This document shows positions 43,893 to 55,289 of a DNA stretch of 64,000 bases, piece by piece. Both the position numbers and the translations under genes were made by a program. Below the pieces are notes generated by a model. It saw only the letters and a list, made by a program, of their open reading frames with translations. It searched no databases and was not told the origin of the DNA. Position 1 is the first letter of the stretch. Every line of letters begins with the position of its first letter. Origin of the DNA: Jaltomata sinuosa (lineage: Eukaryota > Streptophyta > Magnoliopsida > Solanales > Solanaceae); the NCBI GenBank assembly GCA_003996215.1, contig QJPP01002921.1:153593-217592 (forward strand), written 5' to 3'.

Positions 43893-45175
43893 ATGGCATC
43901 TCGAAATGGTAGAAATTATGATGGTTACAACCCTTATTTTAATGACCCTTGTGGTTTTTATGGAGGACCCTACCCGTGGTGAAATTGTAGAATTGGCCCT
44001 AGGAGAGGGAGGTATTCACCATCTTGCTCCTATGATGGGGGTAATTTCTATTTGTCTGATGGTCATGATGGACATTGGAGAAATTTCCCTAATGACCGTC
44101 CTCCTCACCCCTCGTATGCTAACAATGGTGCTAGTTGTGCTTGTGCTCTTAACATGAATCATAACTTTGCAAGCGAGGAACACAATACCTACTCGAAGGT
44201 ATATATGCCAAGCTCCAAACTCTCTTGGCCACACAAGATAGCTTAGAAGAGGTCTTGAAATCCATATATCAAGGTTTCGTAGATACTAGAGATAAGGAAA
44301 AAGAGGAGAGAAATCGTGCCATGCAACCCATGGAGGATTTGTCTACTCCTCTTTATCAAGTTGGTGAAGAAGAAACCTACCCCAAAGGTATATATGACAT
44401 GCACCAAACTCTCTTGGATACACAAGATAGCTTAGAGGAGGGTGTGAAGTTCATAAAGCAAGGCTTCATGTATGCAATATCTAAAGAAGAACAGGAGAAA
44501 AATCATGCCATGTAATCCATGGCGGATTTGTCTACTCTTCTTGAACAAATTGGTGAAGAAGACCCTCTAAGTCTAACACATGAACATGTCTTGAACATTG
44601 GGCTCAATCAAATTCAGTTTGGGGATGATGATGAAGACTTTCAAAATATGGAATCACCCGAGAGTGAGTTTGTACCGGTAGTGCTTGAACCCCAAGAAGA
44701 GGAAAAACTTGAATTAGGTGATATTGTGAGCCAAGAATGGTTGTTAAATCCAGATCACCAACTTGAAGCCTATGGGGAATAACATGAAAGAATTCTACAA
44801 ATGTTTAAGATATTGTTAAAAAGGCATGCCAAGAGAAGCCAAAAAGAGGGGTTACTTGAAATTTCTATCCGGAATTTGAACACCAAAGTGAGTGCTCGTG
44901 TAGAAACATGCACAGTCGTGGGTAGTAGTTTTAAGATATTCCCTATTGAAGAGCAGGACACACGTGATTCTCATGAGTTGGAGGTGTTGTGGCAACAAAC
45001 CATCCCACACATAAATCAAGATGTCAAGGTCAAGAGAATGATACTAGAGTTGCAATGGAAAGTCCAATGGTTCATCTTGAAAGACTCTAGTTCATTCGAA
45101 AGTGAGGATGTTACAAATATGACAAATTTGAGAGTGGAGAAGCCCAAATCTCACTCCAATCATTTTCAACCTTGA
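43893..45175 (+). pseudogene. ORF1 of element F, function unknown
   Basis: I do not recognise this protein. The first ATG (43893) opens MASRNGRNYDGYNPYFNDP, a Gly/Tyr/Asn/Pro-rich stretch with one stop at about 43980. After a frame change near 44195 a second frame runs to 45175 with stops only at 44513 and 44780. It contains two copies of a ~63-residue unit (LLATQDSLEE...GEEE and LLDTQDSLEE...GEED), an acidic stretch (EEKLELGDIVSQEW), a Lys/Arg-rich patch (LLKRHAKRSQKE) and EVLWQQTIPHINQDVKVKRM. It sits where gag belongs but lacks the gag signature and zinc knuckle seen in E. Combined length would be about 425 residues. Confidence 0.55.
44200..44577 (+). repeat. Tandem 189-bp in-frame duplication in ORF1 of F
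   Basis: Two units start at GGTATATATG (44200 and 44389) and share CAAACTCTCTTGG, ACACAAGATAGCTTAGA and GGATTTGTCTACTC. The spacing is 189 bp, a multiple of three, and both are read in the same frame. Confidence 0.8.
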
Positions 45176-45448
45176 GCTTGGTCTAATGGATGAAAGTCAA
45201 AATAATCAAGCTTGTGGAAGACTTTGGAAGGGGAACGGATCGAGGTTTATCCATTTTGAAGTTTGTTGTGGATAGAAGACAAATCGACCTTCCTAACTTG
45301 AAGGTGAAAAAGTGCAAAATGTGACACCAAGAAAATGGCCTTCTAATGTTCTCACCTTCACCCTGTGATTGTTATTGAAAGTTTGATTCAAGTTTGGGTC
45401 AAAGGTTTTAAATCCTCCAAGTGGATATCTAAATGGTGACATATCTAG

Positions 45449-45498
45449 CGTCGCACCGCGATGTTAAATTGAGCGCTTGATGGGAGGCAACCCATCGT
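45449..45498 (+). other. Conserved hairpin element in element F
   Basis: GATGGG-AGGCAA-CCCATC (45479-45496) forms a perfect 6-bp stem with the AGGCAA loop. The upstream GTCGCACCGCGATGTTAAATT aligns with J. It is kept although F has no integrase. Confidence 0.75.
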
Positions 45499-45544
45499 TT
45501 GAAATTTTTCTTTATGTTTTACTTCATTTTTGGTTTCTTTTTAT

Positions 45545-46670
45545 TTTTTTAAGATTCCCAAAGGAATGAGAAGAGGACCCAAATGCTGAGGATCACATAA
45601 AAAACATCTCTGAAAAACACGTGTTTTGCACCTGGAAGTATGCCCTTCACACATGTCATCGCACAAGGAACCAGTAAATTGGGCAAAAATCTTGGTCTGT
45701 GTGAAGTGGGTGCATTTTTCACCTGGAATTGTGCACGTCGTAATCGATTTTGTAGGAAAAAATAGTGCACTAGATAAAATTTAGAAGTTTGGCATCCATT
45801 AAGGCATCCTGATGGCGATCGTTGGCCATCGCGATCGCGATCCCTGACCATTGTGATCGCGATGAAGTAAAATCTTCCTAACTCTTCGTGATTGCGTAGA
45901 CTTATCATGATCGCATGGGGTCATCTGATTTTAATTCATTGCAATCACATGAAATGGGATCGCGACCACGAGATATCGAGCAGTCACCAGTTATTAAGTC
46001 AAAAGAACCATTTGAAGAGAGAAAATATTAGTTCTTAAAACTTGGTTACTTTTCTTCTCCTCAAGCACAAAATAAATTCATCCATCAAATTCAATTTTGT
46101 AGCATATTTACGACACCACCTGTATGTGTTCCGTATCTTACTCTCTTCTTGGATTTGATTCTAGTTGTGCAAAATTTAGTGGCTTGAAATGCCCAAAGTG
46201 GTTGTGAATGTTGTTATCTTAAAGGGTCTGAATATAGTTCTTTATGTTGAAATTCTTGGTAGAGGATTAATGAAGGTGATAAAGGTTGTTGGTTTACTGT
46301 TAATGGGTTTAAAATTTCCCCCAAAGGTATATGAAAAGGGGCAAACAAAAGGGTGCAAAGCACCTATTCGATGAAATTCCTGAATGGAATTATTTGGGCG
46401 CAAAAGACGACCCTCGTGATCACGATGCCCAATCCTGCGATCACAAAGAACAAAATTTTTGAAAAAATAAATTGGCTTTCGCGATCGCGATGAAAAACCT
46501 CACGATCGTGATGGCCAACTGCAGGCAGTCCCAAAAATAGTAGCTTTGCCCAACTCTGTTCAGGATCATTTTGCCTCATTTTTTTGGCCTAATAATGTCT
46601 CAACACATTATTTTACATGCCTATATTAGTGTTTGACATTTTTATTCCTCGTGTAGGTATTTAAAGCTTT
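45545..46670. other. Internal non-coding region of F with phrase blocks
   Basis: No gene seen. GATCGCGATG-type phrases cluster at 45810-45970 (CATCGCGATCGCGATCCC, TGTGATCGCGATGAAG) and 46420-46515 (TTCGCGATCGCGATGAAAAA, CACGATCGTGATGG). The last ~60 bp are T-rich before the ATG of ORF2. Confidence 0.5.
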
Positions 46671-46673
46671 AAT

Positions 46674-47849
46674 ATGGCTCCGACATCAAATGAAATTAAA
46701 CAAGATGATGCCCACCAAATGGTCGAAGAGGAATATATTAACCAAGTCACCTTCATCTCCCTAAAATGCTCCCGGTTATATGATTGTCATTTGATGAAAC
46801 CCATTAGAAGGGATCGTGGCATTGTGGTGGATGGTTTGGAAGAGAAGTGGGCTTACTTCCATGGTAAATTGGTCACAAGTGGGTGGATATGCTTCACCAA
46901 CAAGCCTATCAAGGCAAACTTTGTTATGGTCCATAATTCTATGCTAATGCAGCCGAGATAGACTTTGCTAATGACTTGGTTGTCATGGTTCAGGGAAAGC
47001 TATTGCAATTCGATCTGGAGTTGATCAATGCCTACTATAACCTCCCAAATATTGACAATGCTACATTCAAAGCATGGAAAACAGAATTGGGGACCGATTG
47101 GTTTGTGCAACACTTACATGATGGCACAGTATTTCAATGGATAACCTTGAATACAAGGATTAAGTCCTCCGAGTTCACCCTTGAAGCCCGCACTTAGCTT
47201 TCTATCATGTGTGCCTAAATCATGCCTTCCAAGAATGAATCAGATATGACACCTGAAAAAGAGGTAGTTATTTGTGCTATGATGGAGGGCCTCCCCGCGA
47301 ATGTAGGGCAATTGATTGTACAAAAGATTCAGCAGGTTATTCTAGAAGGTAGCAAAAGATTATTCTTCCCTTCATTGATTACATAATTATTCTACTAATC
47401 CGGGGTTGAAAAGAGGGATGGTGAAAATTAGAGAAAGCCCGAAAAGATGATTCACCTTTTGAAAAAGAGAGGAGTCGGGCAAGAATTAAAGAAGAGGAAG
47501 ATCAACATGGCTTCACCTATATTTGGTCTATTCTTTGGATCCATCGAGCCACTTGAGTCAGCCACTGCTGCTGAGGCTATTGGGCCACTCAGGATTGGAA
47601 CCCCGACACTCTGCCATATCTCTATCAAGGTCTATGGCATGGATGTCCAGATTCCCCATATTGTAGCGGGTTTACCTTTAGATCCTGGAGCGAGTTCCAC
47701 TATATCAGCACTCGATGCTTCATCATCTACTACTCCTAGTGGTCCTATACTAGCAAGTATAGCGAACCACCAGCAGTATATCAGCAAAAGGTGGAGAGGC
47801 AATATAAAAAGCAGAGGGACTATGATAGGAAGCAAAGCAAATTCCTCAT
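46674..47849 (+). pseudogene. ORF2: plant transposon protein domain gene, element F
   Basis: ATG at 46674 opens MAPTSNEIKQDDAHQMVEEE. Frame 46674-46960 carries LEEKWAYFHGKLVTSGW. A single frameshift near 46934 leads to SFYANAAEIDFANDLVVMVQ, then LPNIDNATFKAW, WITLNTRIKSSEFTLEA, a stop at 47195, and the domain end MPSKNESDMTPEKEVVICAM, GLPANVGQLI, LFFPSLIT. The frame then runs through a Lys/Arg-rich stretch (KKRGVGQELKKRKIN) to 47849. The order matches the 'putative plant transposon protein' domain and ORF2 of E. Function of the family is not established. One frameshift and five or so stops, several one transition from sense codons. Confidence 0.75.
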
Positions 47850-48000
47850 GAAGATGCTGAGCACTTTGAGGATGTTATGTGGATCTAAGGCAAAAGATGA
47901 TGCTGATGAGGCAGATTGGGTCCTTTCTGGGCCTACCAGCTTTAGTTCTGAGTGACACCCTTCAGAGAGCCCCCTCAAACTTATCTCATGTTTTGTTACA

Positions 48001-48228
48001 GTGAGGGCACTATGGTGTTTTTGTTGGAGGTGGCGTGTTGGCAGCATACTTTATTTAGCCTATATTGTTGGATATTATTGTGCCCTTGCTGGATATATTT
48101 TTATTGTTATTGATATTATTGTGCCCTCGCTGGGCTTGTTTATTTTGATGTTTGGATATTGGTACGCCCTTGTCGGGTTTATTTTGATATTGTATGCCCT
48201 CATCGGGTTTTGGATTTTCTTTGCATAA
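48001..48228 (+). CDS. Small hydrophobic repetitive ORF, element F (doubtful gene)
   Basis: 75 codons, almost wholly hydrophobic, with a degenerate repeat: ALAGYIFIV, SLGLFILMF, ALVGFILIL and ALIGFWIFF. The repeat is visible in DNA as GCCCTYGCTGG-like units at 48082, 48123, 48166 and 48196. It could encode a membrane segment or simply be a tandem repeat that happens to be open. Low confidence as a gene. Confidence 0.25.
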   Translation: MRALWCFCWRWRVGSILYLAYIVGYYCALAGYIFIVIDIIVPSLGLFILMFGYWYALVGFILILYALIGFWIFFA

Positions 48229-48309
48229 AGTGGATGGTTTAGTTCTTTAGTTTTCTTTACTTTTAGTTTCATTAATTTCCTTTGTAGTTGGCTTTCATGA
48301 TATAGTTCT

Positions 48310-48528
48310 CGATAATAGATCGAGTGATGACATTCTTAAAGGAAATCATCACTTTGTTGGATGTTTTGAGGCCAGGGAAAGCTTGAGTAGCTGTTAGGCT
48401 AAGTTGGAACTTGTGTTTTTGATTGAGTATATGGGTTGGTGAATTCTGAGTAGCCATATTGATTTATATAGATGAATTGGCCCAATGATAGATTGAGTGA
48501 CATCATTCTTAAGGGAAAAATCATCATC
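48310..48528 (+). other. Two copies of the shared motif in element F
   Basis: GATAATAGATCGAGTGATGA...TTCTTAAAGGAAATCATC at 48310-48350 and AATGATAGATTGAGTGACAT...TTCTTAAGGGAAAAATCATC at 48484-48528, 174 bp apart. Single copies are in J and E. Confidence 0.6.
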
Positions 48529-48639
48529 TTTTATGATATTTGGAGCATTGACTTGTTTGGTATTAATAGAGTTAGTCTTGCATGAACAATTGAAATAGGC
48601 ACACCCCTCCAAAAAATTTCGTGAAAAGTTGCATGGCAA

Positions 48640-49308
48640 TGAATGATATTTGTGACAACCCCTTTAATATTTTTGTGACTCTTAACTCATTAGTGGTGAC
48701 AATTGGAATTGTACAATATGACTCTATTTGTTCTTGTTTAGGAAGTGAAATTGACCCTTCTTGAATGATTTGCATGTTGTGTGTGGTGAGATTTTGTTAA
48801 ATAATTCTTGTACTTTCTTGTGTTAACTAGAACTTACCCAGTTAGTCGCCAATGCTAGTCTTGATTGCTTTTGGTTGGAGATATGATTATAGGCCTTTTT
48901 TGTGATTTTTGGAAGCCTACTTAGCCTTAAAAAGCCCACCATTGCACTAAATGTATCACTAGTGACCTCATCTGAGCTTAATACCTTTTCTTTGGAAATC
49001 CCATTACAAGCCATGAACCGTTTTGAAAATTATCCCTCTTTTGAACCGTCCCTACTTGAATGCTAAAAATGTGAAAATGAGGCTAAAAGCCTAAGTTTGG
49101 GGGTGATTGAGAAACACCTTGGAGGAAATGAGTAATACATGGTGGTTTGTGGTTAGCATTTAAACAAATTGTTAAAGAAAGGATTAAGTTGAAAAGAAAT
49201 TTAAAAAAGAGAAAAAGAATGAAATCCTCCAAGGTGAATACAATGATAAAAAGAAATTTGGGGCCTCAAATGAAATAAGTAAAATAGTGCCTTGTGTTGC
49301 ATGAATAT
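48640..49308. other. 3' non-coding region of F before nested G
   Basis: No gene seen. A PPT-like AAGTTTGGGGGTGA at 49093-49106 corresponds to J at 1842-1854. The segment ends with AATAT, the presumed left target duplication of G. Confidence 0.5.
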
Positions 49309-52206
49309 TGTCACGCCCCAAACTCCAGGGGTGTAACTGGAACCTAATGCAAAAACTTAGGCCAAAGCCGACCCTGCTAAACTATTTGTCAATGGAGTAT
49401 AGCAGCCATATACAAACAAGAAAAAAATCAAGTACATCTCGACTTCATAATCAACCTCGGACGGCAAGGCCCCTATCAACAGCTCTATAAAGAAAACAGC
49501 TACTCCCAACAGTTCATATAAAGCAATAAGTATGTAGCATATAAGTCCTGTTTGGGCCGTCGAGGCTGCCATGATATTTAGGAAAGCATAAATGTTATAC
49601 GGGCAACAAGGCCAGCATGATCTCTATACAGCAACTAAAAACATATATATACAATGTAAACTAGGCCAATGAGCCACTAAAGTGCCAACAAAACAACAAC
49701 AAGGCCAATTGGCTAACAAGCTATAATTAATAAACATACAAGGCCAAAATGGCCACCATTGTAGCTAGGCAACCCAACTGACTAGTCTACAAGCCTCTAT
49801 AAATACAATACTTGATGGGACAGGTCCCGAACCTACCCAATAACTATAAATAGCAAAAAGGAAAACTTTTGAGACTCTGGCGACCCTTGGAAGAAAAGGA
49901 GTCAACCAACCTGCTGAAAGCTGAGCTATGCTACACGGCAGGTCTGTCTAATCATTTCTCAGGACCTGCATGCATGAATGCAGTAACCCCAAGCAATGAG
50001 GAGTCATGAAATAATGTACTAAGCATGTAAGGTAAACTGAAAAATGAAGCTGAAGTTTAAGGCTGAACAAAAGGGCAGGAGTAAAATAGAAGTAAAATAA
50101 CTTACCTTCCTGCAAGAAGATACCATCTAAAGAACATAGCAAACAATAACCTTACCTGGCCCCCATAAGCCCGGCAGGTACAAACAACATGCAATTGCCA
50201 TAAGTCCTAAAGGCACAAACAGTAAGCTATATACCCATACTGACCCCTTACCTGGACCCCAGTGATAATCTGATCTGAATTGTCTGAATGTATATGTTTC
50301 GTGAATCAGTAAAACACTGAGTCTCTATGGTACCATATATATGATGCCCCGTAGGTACAACCTACACATCCTATAGGTATGGTCTGCCCGGCCCGATGGA
50401 ACGGTAATGTAATGTAACTGTTGTCCCGTAGGTACAACCTACATGTCCCATAGGTACGGTGTTCCCGGCCCAAAGGCACGATAATATAATGTAATTTCCA
50501 CCCCGTAGGTATAGCTTGCCCGTCCAATAGGTACGGTCTGCCCAGCCCATAGGCACGGTAATAGTAACCAAAATATAGGCTCAAAAACCCTGCAGTGTCA
50601 GTGTCTACAAAGCCAAAACAAACTCATAGGTGGCAACAAGATGATAAAAACAACACAGTAATATCATCTAATCACTGGTGACCTCAATACAATCATAAAA
50701 TGTTTTTCTAGGATGCTAGGGAAGGAATAAAGTATTGTTTATAGTCGTTATATCATGTTGTTGAGCAAAGCTCAATACTATAAAACCACTAGTCGAATAA
50801 TGGCATTATAAAGGTTATAAAATCTTTGGATTTAAATGTCATGCCAAAAAGTGAAAAGGAAGCCTTGACATACTTTTTAACCGAAGCCCCAAATGTGTCT
50901 CTAAGAATCTTGACCAACCAAAGGTAAAGCAATAAGTGCGAGAATCATTAACGCTGCAAGAATGAAACAAAGCCAATCGATACATCGATAATGCCACACT
51001 CAAGACAATCCAAGTACAAAGCATAAAATTAGGCCAATAACAATGATAAAAATAGCTATATCCAATGAAGATACTCCAATGACATCTCGAAGGAGCGACG
51101 AGCTCATGAGGAAATATAACAAGGCGTACTTCACATCATTTAATCCAATAACCGCCGTACGTGACTCCAATAAGAATCACACAAACTCCCCAGTCCCTCC
51201 ACAACCTTAACACCATCAGTAAACCATAGCAATAACCAAACATAATAAGATAAAGGGGCTGTCCAAAGCCACAGTATCCAAAATATTGCTTCGTGGCTCA
51301 GAAAGCTGTAAAAATGATACCAGAACATGTAATTATGAAGAAGGGTTGTAGAGGGGAGATTTCCTTGACAAAAATATTCAATATCCTAATCTAAACAACC
51401 TGACTCCTTGCAGGAACAACAAACAAATCCAAATCCAACAAGAAACTACTACAAGTTATCGAAAAAAATAACTTTTCATGACTAGAAGCTTAGAATCTTG
51501 ATTTAACAAATAGATAAGTGTAAGGGATCCTTACCTTGAAAATATATCGCCATAGCTACTTCCAAATACTCAATAAAAACCTTCTACCTTGATGTATCAA
51601 CACCCATGAAGATACGCCACGAAATCAACGGGGCAAACTATACAAAAATGATGAGCTTGAGACATAGAGAAACTTCTGTTAAACTTCTGAATTGAAAGAA
51701 TCAATATACATGGAGAATTTAGGGACTTTATATCTGATTTTATATGATTTTTTGGTTGTTTTATGAGTTGAAAATGAAAGAGAATCATATTAAATAGAGC
51801 TAAACGGACTTGGGGCTAGGGCCCACCTTGACGTGCCTACTTGTGAAGTCTTACAAAAACTTGAATATCTCTCTATAATGAAGTCGTGTGGATGAACGGT
51901 TTAGTGCATTGGAAACTAGACTCGTAGACCTTCGATTTGGTATGTTGGAAGCACACTAATTCTTTATATATTTGGAGAAATACCCTAAGAAATTTAACCC
52001 AAATATTAAGAGAATTTCTTAAAGGATTTTACAATAACTTTTTATGACTTTTGTTTTGCAACTTGCTTGACTTCAAAATTAACATACAACAATTGTACAA
52101 TTAAAATAACTCATAAATTAAAACATCCTTCATCACATACTAAACACTCCTTGTCTTATCCAAAAGTATGAGTTAATCCAACGTTCGAACAAGCGGGGGT
52201 GTTACA
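49309..52206 (-). repeat. 3' LTR of element G (2898 bp)
   Basis: Plus-strand ends are TGTCACGCCCCAAACTCC and GCGGGGGTGTTACA, i.e. TGTAACACCCCCGC...GTGACA on the minus strand. It is collinear with 56572-59439. Confidence 0.9.
50345..50578. repeat. Three ~78-bp tandem repeats in 3' LTR of G
   Basis: CCCGTAGG starts at 50348, 50425 and 50502, and each unit contains ATAGGTACGG-type text and GGCACG followed by a TAATA-rich end. The same triplet is at 57586-57802 in the other LTR, so the repeat predates insertion. Confidence 0.75.
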
Positions 52207-52219
52207 TCTTCTCTCCCTT
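52207..52219 (-). other. Polypurine tract of element G
   Basis: The minus strand reads AAGGGAGAGAAGA directly before TGTAACACC. Confidence 0.75.
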
Positions 52220-52329
52220 AGGGACATTCATCCTCGAATGAAGAAAATGTACATGGAATCATAGGAAACATCACAAGAACTTATAAAATATCAATGTAAC
52301 ATACATCACATACTCAAATATGGGTCTAC

Positions 52330-53650
52330 TATCTGTTTATTCTGATTATCATATGAAGAAGTGAACAAATGGGGATATGGGGACTTTATGTCCTCTTTAG
52401 CTTCCCATATCATCTCCTGGATATTACAGTTCCACCAAAACACTTTCACTGAAGCTATATCCTTATTCCAAAATTTCTAAATCAGGCGGCCTACTATGGC
52501 AATAGGGACTTCTTCATAAGATAGTTTTTTCTGAAATTAGTAAATTTCTTATCGGGGTACTAAATGTGTTGGATCTATGGTACACTTCCTAACATAGAAA
52601 CATGAAAGACTTAATGCAATGCCTCTAATTATGGAGGAAACTCTAGTTGGTAAGTAACTCTTCATATTTGTCTCATTATACGGTAAGGCCCAATATATCA
52701 AGGGCTCAACTTGCCTTTCCTACCAAATCACATAATGCCCTTCAATGGTGAAACCTTCAAAAAGACTTAATTGTCAACATTGAACTTTAAGTCCCATTTC
52801 CTAACATCCTATATTGATATCTTGTGTCTCTAAGTTATAAACAATTTCTCTTTGATCAGCTTAACCTTTTTCATGGCCTATTATACTATGTTAGGTCCAA
52901 GAAACCCTGACTCTTAAACCTCGAATCAATCAATAGAAGATTATCATTTCTACCCATATAAAGCCTCATACGGTGCCATACCGCCTTAATGATAACTGTT
53001 ATTATAAGAGAACTCAATAAGTGACAAGTGATCATCCAGTTCCCTATTAAACTAGCACACATGACCATAACATATCTTTGATCTTCTAGATGTTACATTT
53101 GTATTGACCATTGGTCTATGGATGAAAATTTTAACTATGATTAACCTTAGTTCTTAAACCCTTCCGGAAAGATGTTCAAAATTATGTAGTAAACTGTGCC
53201 CATCTATCTGAAATAACCAATATTAGACACCAGGAAATTTGACTATTTCTCTAATGTACAGTCTGACATACTCCTCGTCTTAGAATATGTCCCTGACTTC
53301 CATGAAATGGGCCAATTTTATCAACCTATCAATAATCACCCAAATAGAATCAAACTTTTATTGCGAACAAGGCAAACCTGTGACAAAATCCATGTTTATG
53401 ACCTCCCACTTCCATAATGGAATAACTACATCCTGAGTCACTCACTAGGTTTTTGATGCTTTACCTATACCTACTGACTATTTGGGCACTGTGCCATGAA
53501 CTTAACTATGTTTCTCTTCATCCCAGTCACCAATAAATCTCCTTAATATCATAACACACTTTTGTGGGTCCTGCATAAATAGAGTAAAAAGAATAGTGTG
53601 CCCCTTCCATAACATGTTGTCAGAGCCCTGTAACATTCGGTACATATAAC
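52330..53650 (-). pseudogene. Integrase and chromodomain, element G
   Basis: The C-terminal chromodomain at 52500-52370 reads SVKVFWWNCN, then MIWEAKEDIKSPYPHLF. The GPY-type module near 52740-52680 reads FGRKGKLSP, a stop, YIGPYRI. Around 53450 the zinc-binding part keeps QCPNSQ. Core motifs are broken by many stops; the frame 53068-52886 is a shifted reading of this gene. Confidence 0.78.
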
Positions 53651-53899
53651 TGATCTTTGAATTTGAGGACTCTATCTCCTGTTATCTCTATGGTTAAAGA
53701 CTCCCACTACTGAGCCTTCCCTCTGAGCTACTCTAAGTTGGGATCCGTGTATTGTCATGCCTTCACCTCCACAACTAGAAATGATACGGTTGTTTCCTGA
53801 TCTGTAACCTTAGCATTATCAGAGTCTAATAAACTAAGCCCTAAACTAGCTAGTCGATGGAGCTCTCGAAACATATTTTGCTTCTCCACTCCCTAATAT

Positions 53900-54330
53900 A
53901 ATAGACTGTCAATAGTCTTACAACTAAGGGCATCTTCTACTATATTGGCTTTCCCTGAGTGATATAAGATATGCGCATCGTATCTTTCAGCAAGTCAAGC
54001 AATCTGTGTTGTCGCAAGTTTAACTATTTTTGTCTAATAATATACTGGAGGCACTTATGATCTATATAAATGTCAATATGAACGCCATACAATTAATGCC
54101 TCTAAAACATTAGGGCATGAATAATTGCAGCCAACTTTAGACCATGGGTCGGGTAGTTCTTCTGATTCTTCTTTAACTGTCTAGAAGCCTAAGCAATTAC
54201 CTTTTATGTGTTGCATTAAAACACAAACTAGCCTAACGCTTGAAGCATTACAATACAATGTGTAGCCCTTTAGACCTTATGGTGAGGTGAGAACCGGTGC
54301 TAAAGTTTATCTATATTCTAGCTCTTGAAA
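53900..54330 (-). pseudogene. RNase H remnant, element G
   Basis: Position between RT and integrase and short matching stretches support this. No open piece exceeds about 50 codons, and catalytic residues cannot be followed in one frame. Confidence 0.55.
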
Positions 54331-55130
54331 ACTCTTCTCGCAGGTTGTGGTCTACTAAAAATTAGCTTCTTTCTGGGTCAACTATATGAAGGGCCCTAAA
54401 AGTGAAGAAAATCCTTACATAAACCTTACGTAATACCATGTTAACCATAGAAAGCTACAAACTTCTGTCGGGGTCGTGGGTCTAGGACAAGTCTTCATGG
54501 ACTCAATCTTTTGTAAGTCAACCTGAATACCAACATCTGATATAATAAGACCCAAAGGCCATATAATGCAACCCGAACTCACATTTTGGGAGCTTAGTAT
54601 TCAACCTCTGATATTAGAGTATCGGAAGCACTGCTCAGATGTGGTCTGTATGCTCAGTCTCTCAATGAGATATACTAGAATATCATAAATTAACACAATG
54701 ACAACAAGTTTAAGAATGGCCTAAAGATACTATTTATCAGGTCTACAAATATTGTTGGGGCATTTCTCAACCCAAAAGACATCACAAGAAACTTAATGTC
54801 CATATTTGAGCCTGAAGGTTGTCTTTGAAATATCACTCTCTCGAACAAGTACATGGTGGTACCCTAAATGTAAATCAATATTTAAGAAGCATCGGGCATC
54901 TTGTAGTTGCTAAAAAAACGCCCATCAATCCTTGGTAGTGGATATTTGTTCTTTATAGTCACCTTATTCAATTTTTTTGGTAATCTATACATTTTTTTCA
55001 ACAAGCCATCTTTCTTCTGCACAAATAACACTTGTGCACCCCATAATGATGCACTAGGCCTGATGAAGCCCTTATTTAATAATTCTTTCAGTAGTTCATT
55101 CAATTTATTCAATTCTGTTGGTACCATTCT
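54331..55130 (-). pseudogene. Reverse transcriptase, element G
   Basis: The frame 55127-54882 reads MVPTELNKLNELLKELLNKG, FIRPSASLWGAQVLFVQKKD and NKVTIKNKYPLPRID. The palm motif at about 54700 reads LIYDILVY, with the first catalytic Asp lost. Stops separate the remaining pieces. Confidence 0.8.
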
Positions 55131-55289
55131 ATATAAGGGAATTGATATCGGCTGGACATCTTGTAATGTATTAATAGAAAATTCAATCTCCCGTTCTAGA
55201 GGAATACCAAGAATCTAATATGAAAACGCATCTGGAAACTCATTAACCACTGGAATAAACTGAAGAGTTGATAGCTTAGCATCAATATC

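Noticed and set aside
46674..47849. ORF2 as a retroviral envelope protein
   Set aside because: No signal peptide, cleavage site or glycoprotein features are visible. The match is to the plant transposon protein domain, whose role is unknown, so 'envelope' is not used as a call.
50345..50578. Possible CRISPR-like array
   Set aside because: Only three degenerate units, no unique spacers between identical repeats, inside a plant LTR.
50306..50584. Repetitive 92-codon frame rich in Gly/Tyr/Arg
   Set aside because: It is the translation of the 78-bp LTR repeats of G. Unit length is not a consistent multiple of three and the other LTR is not open.
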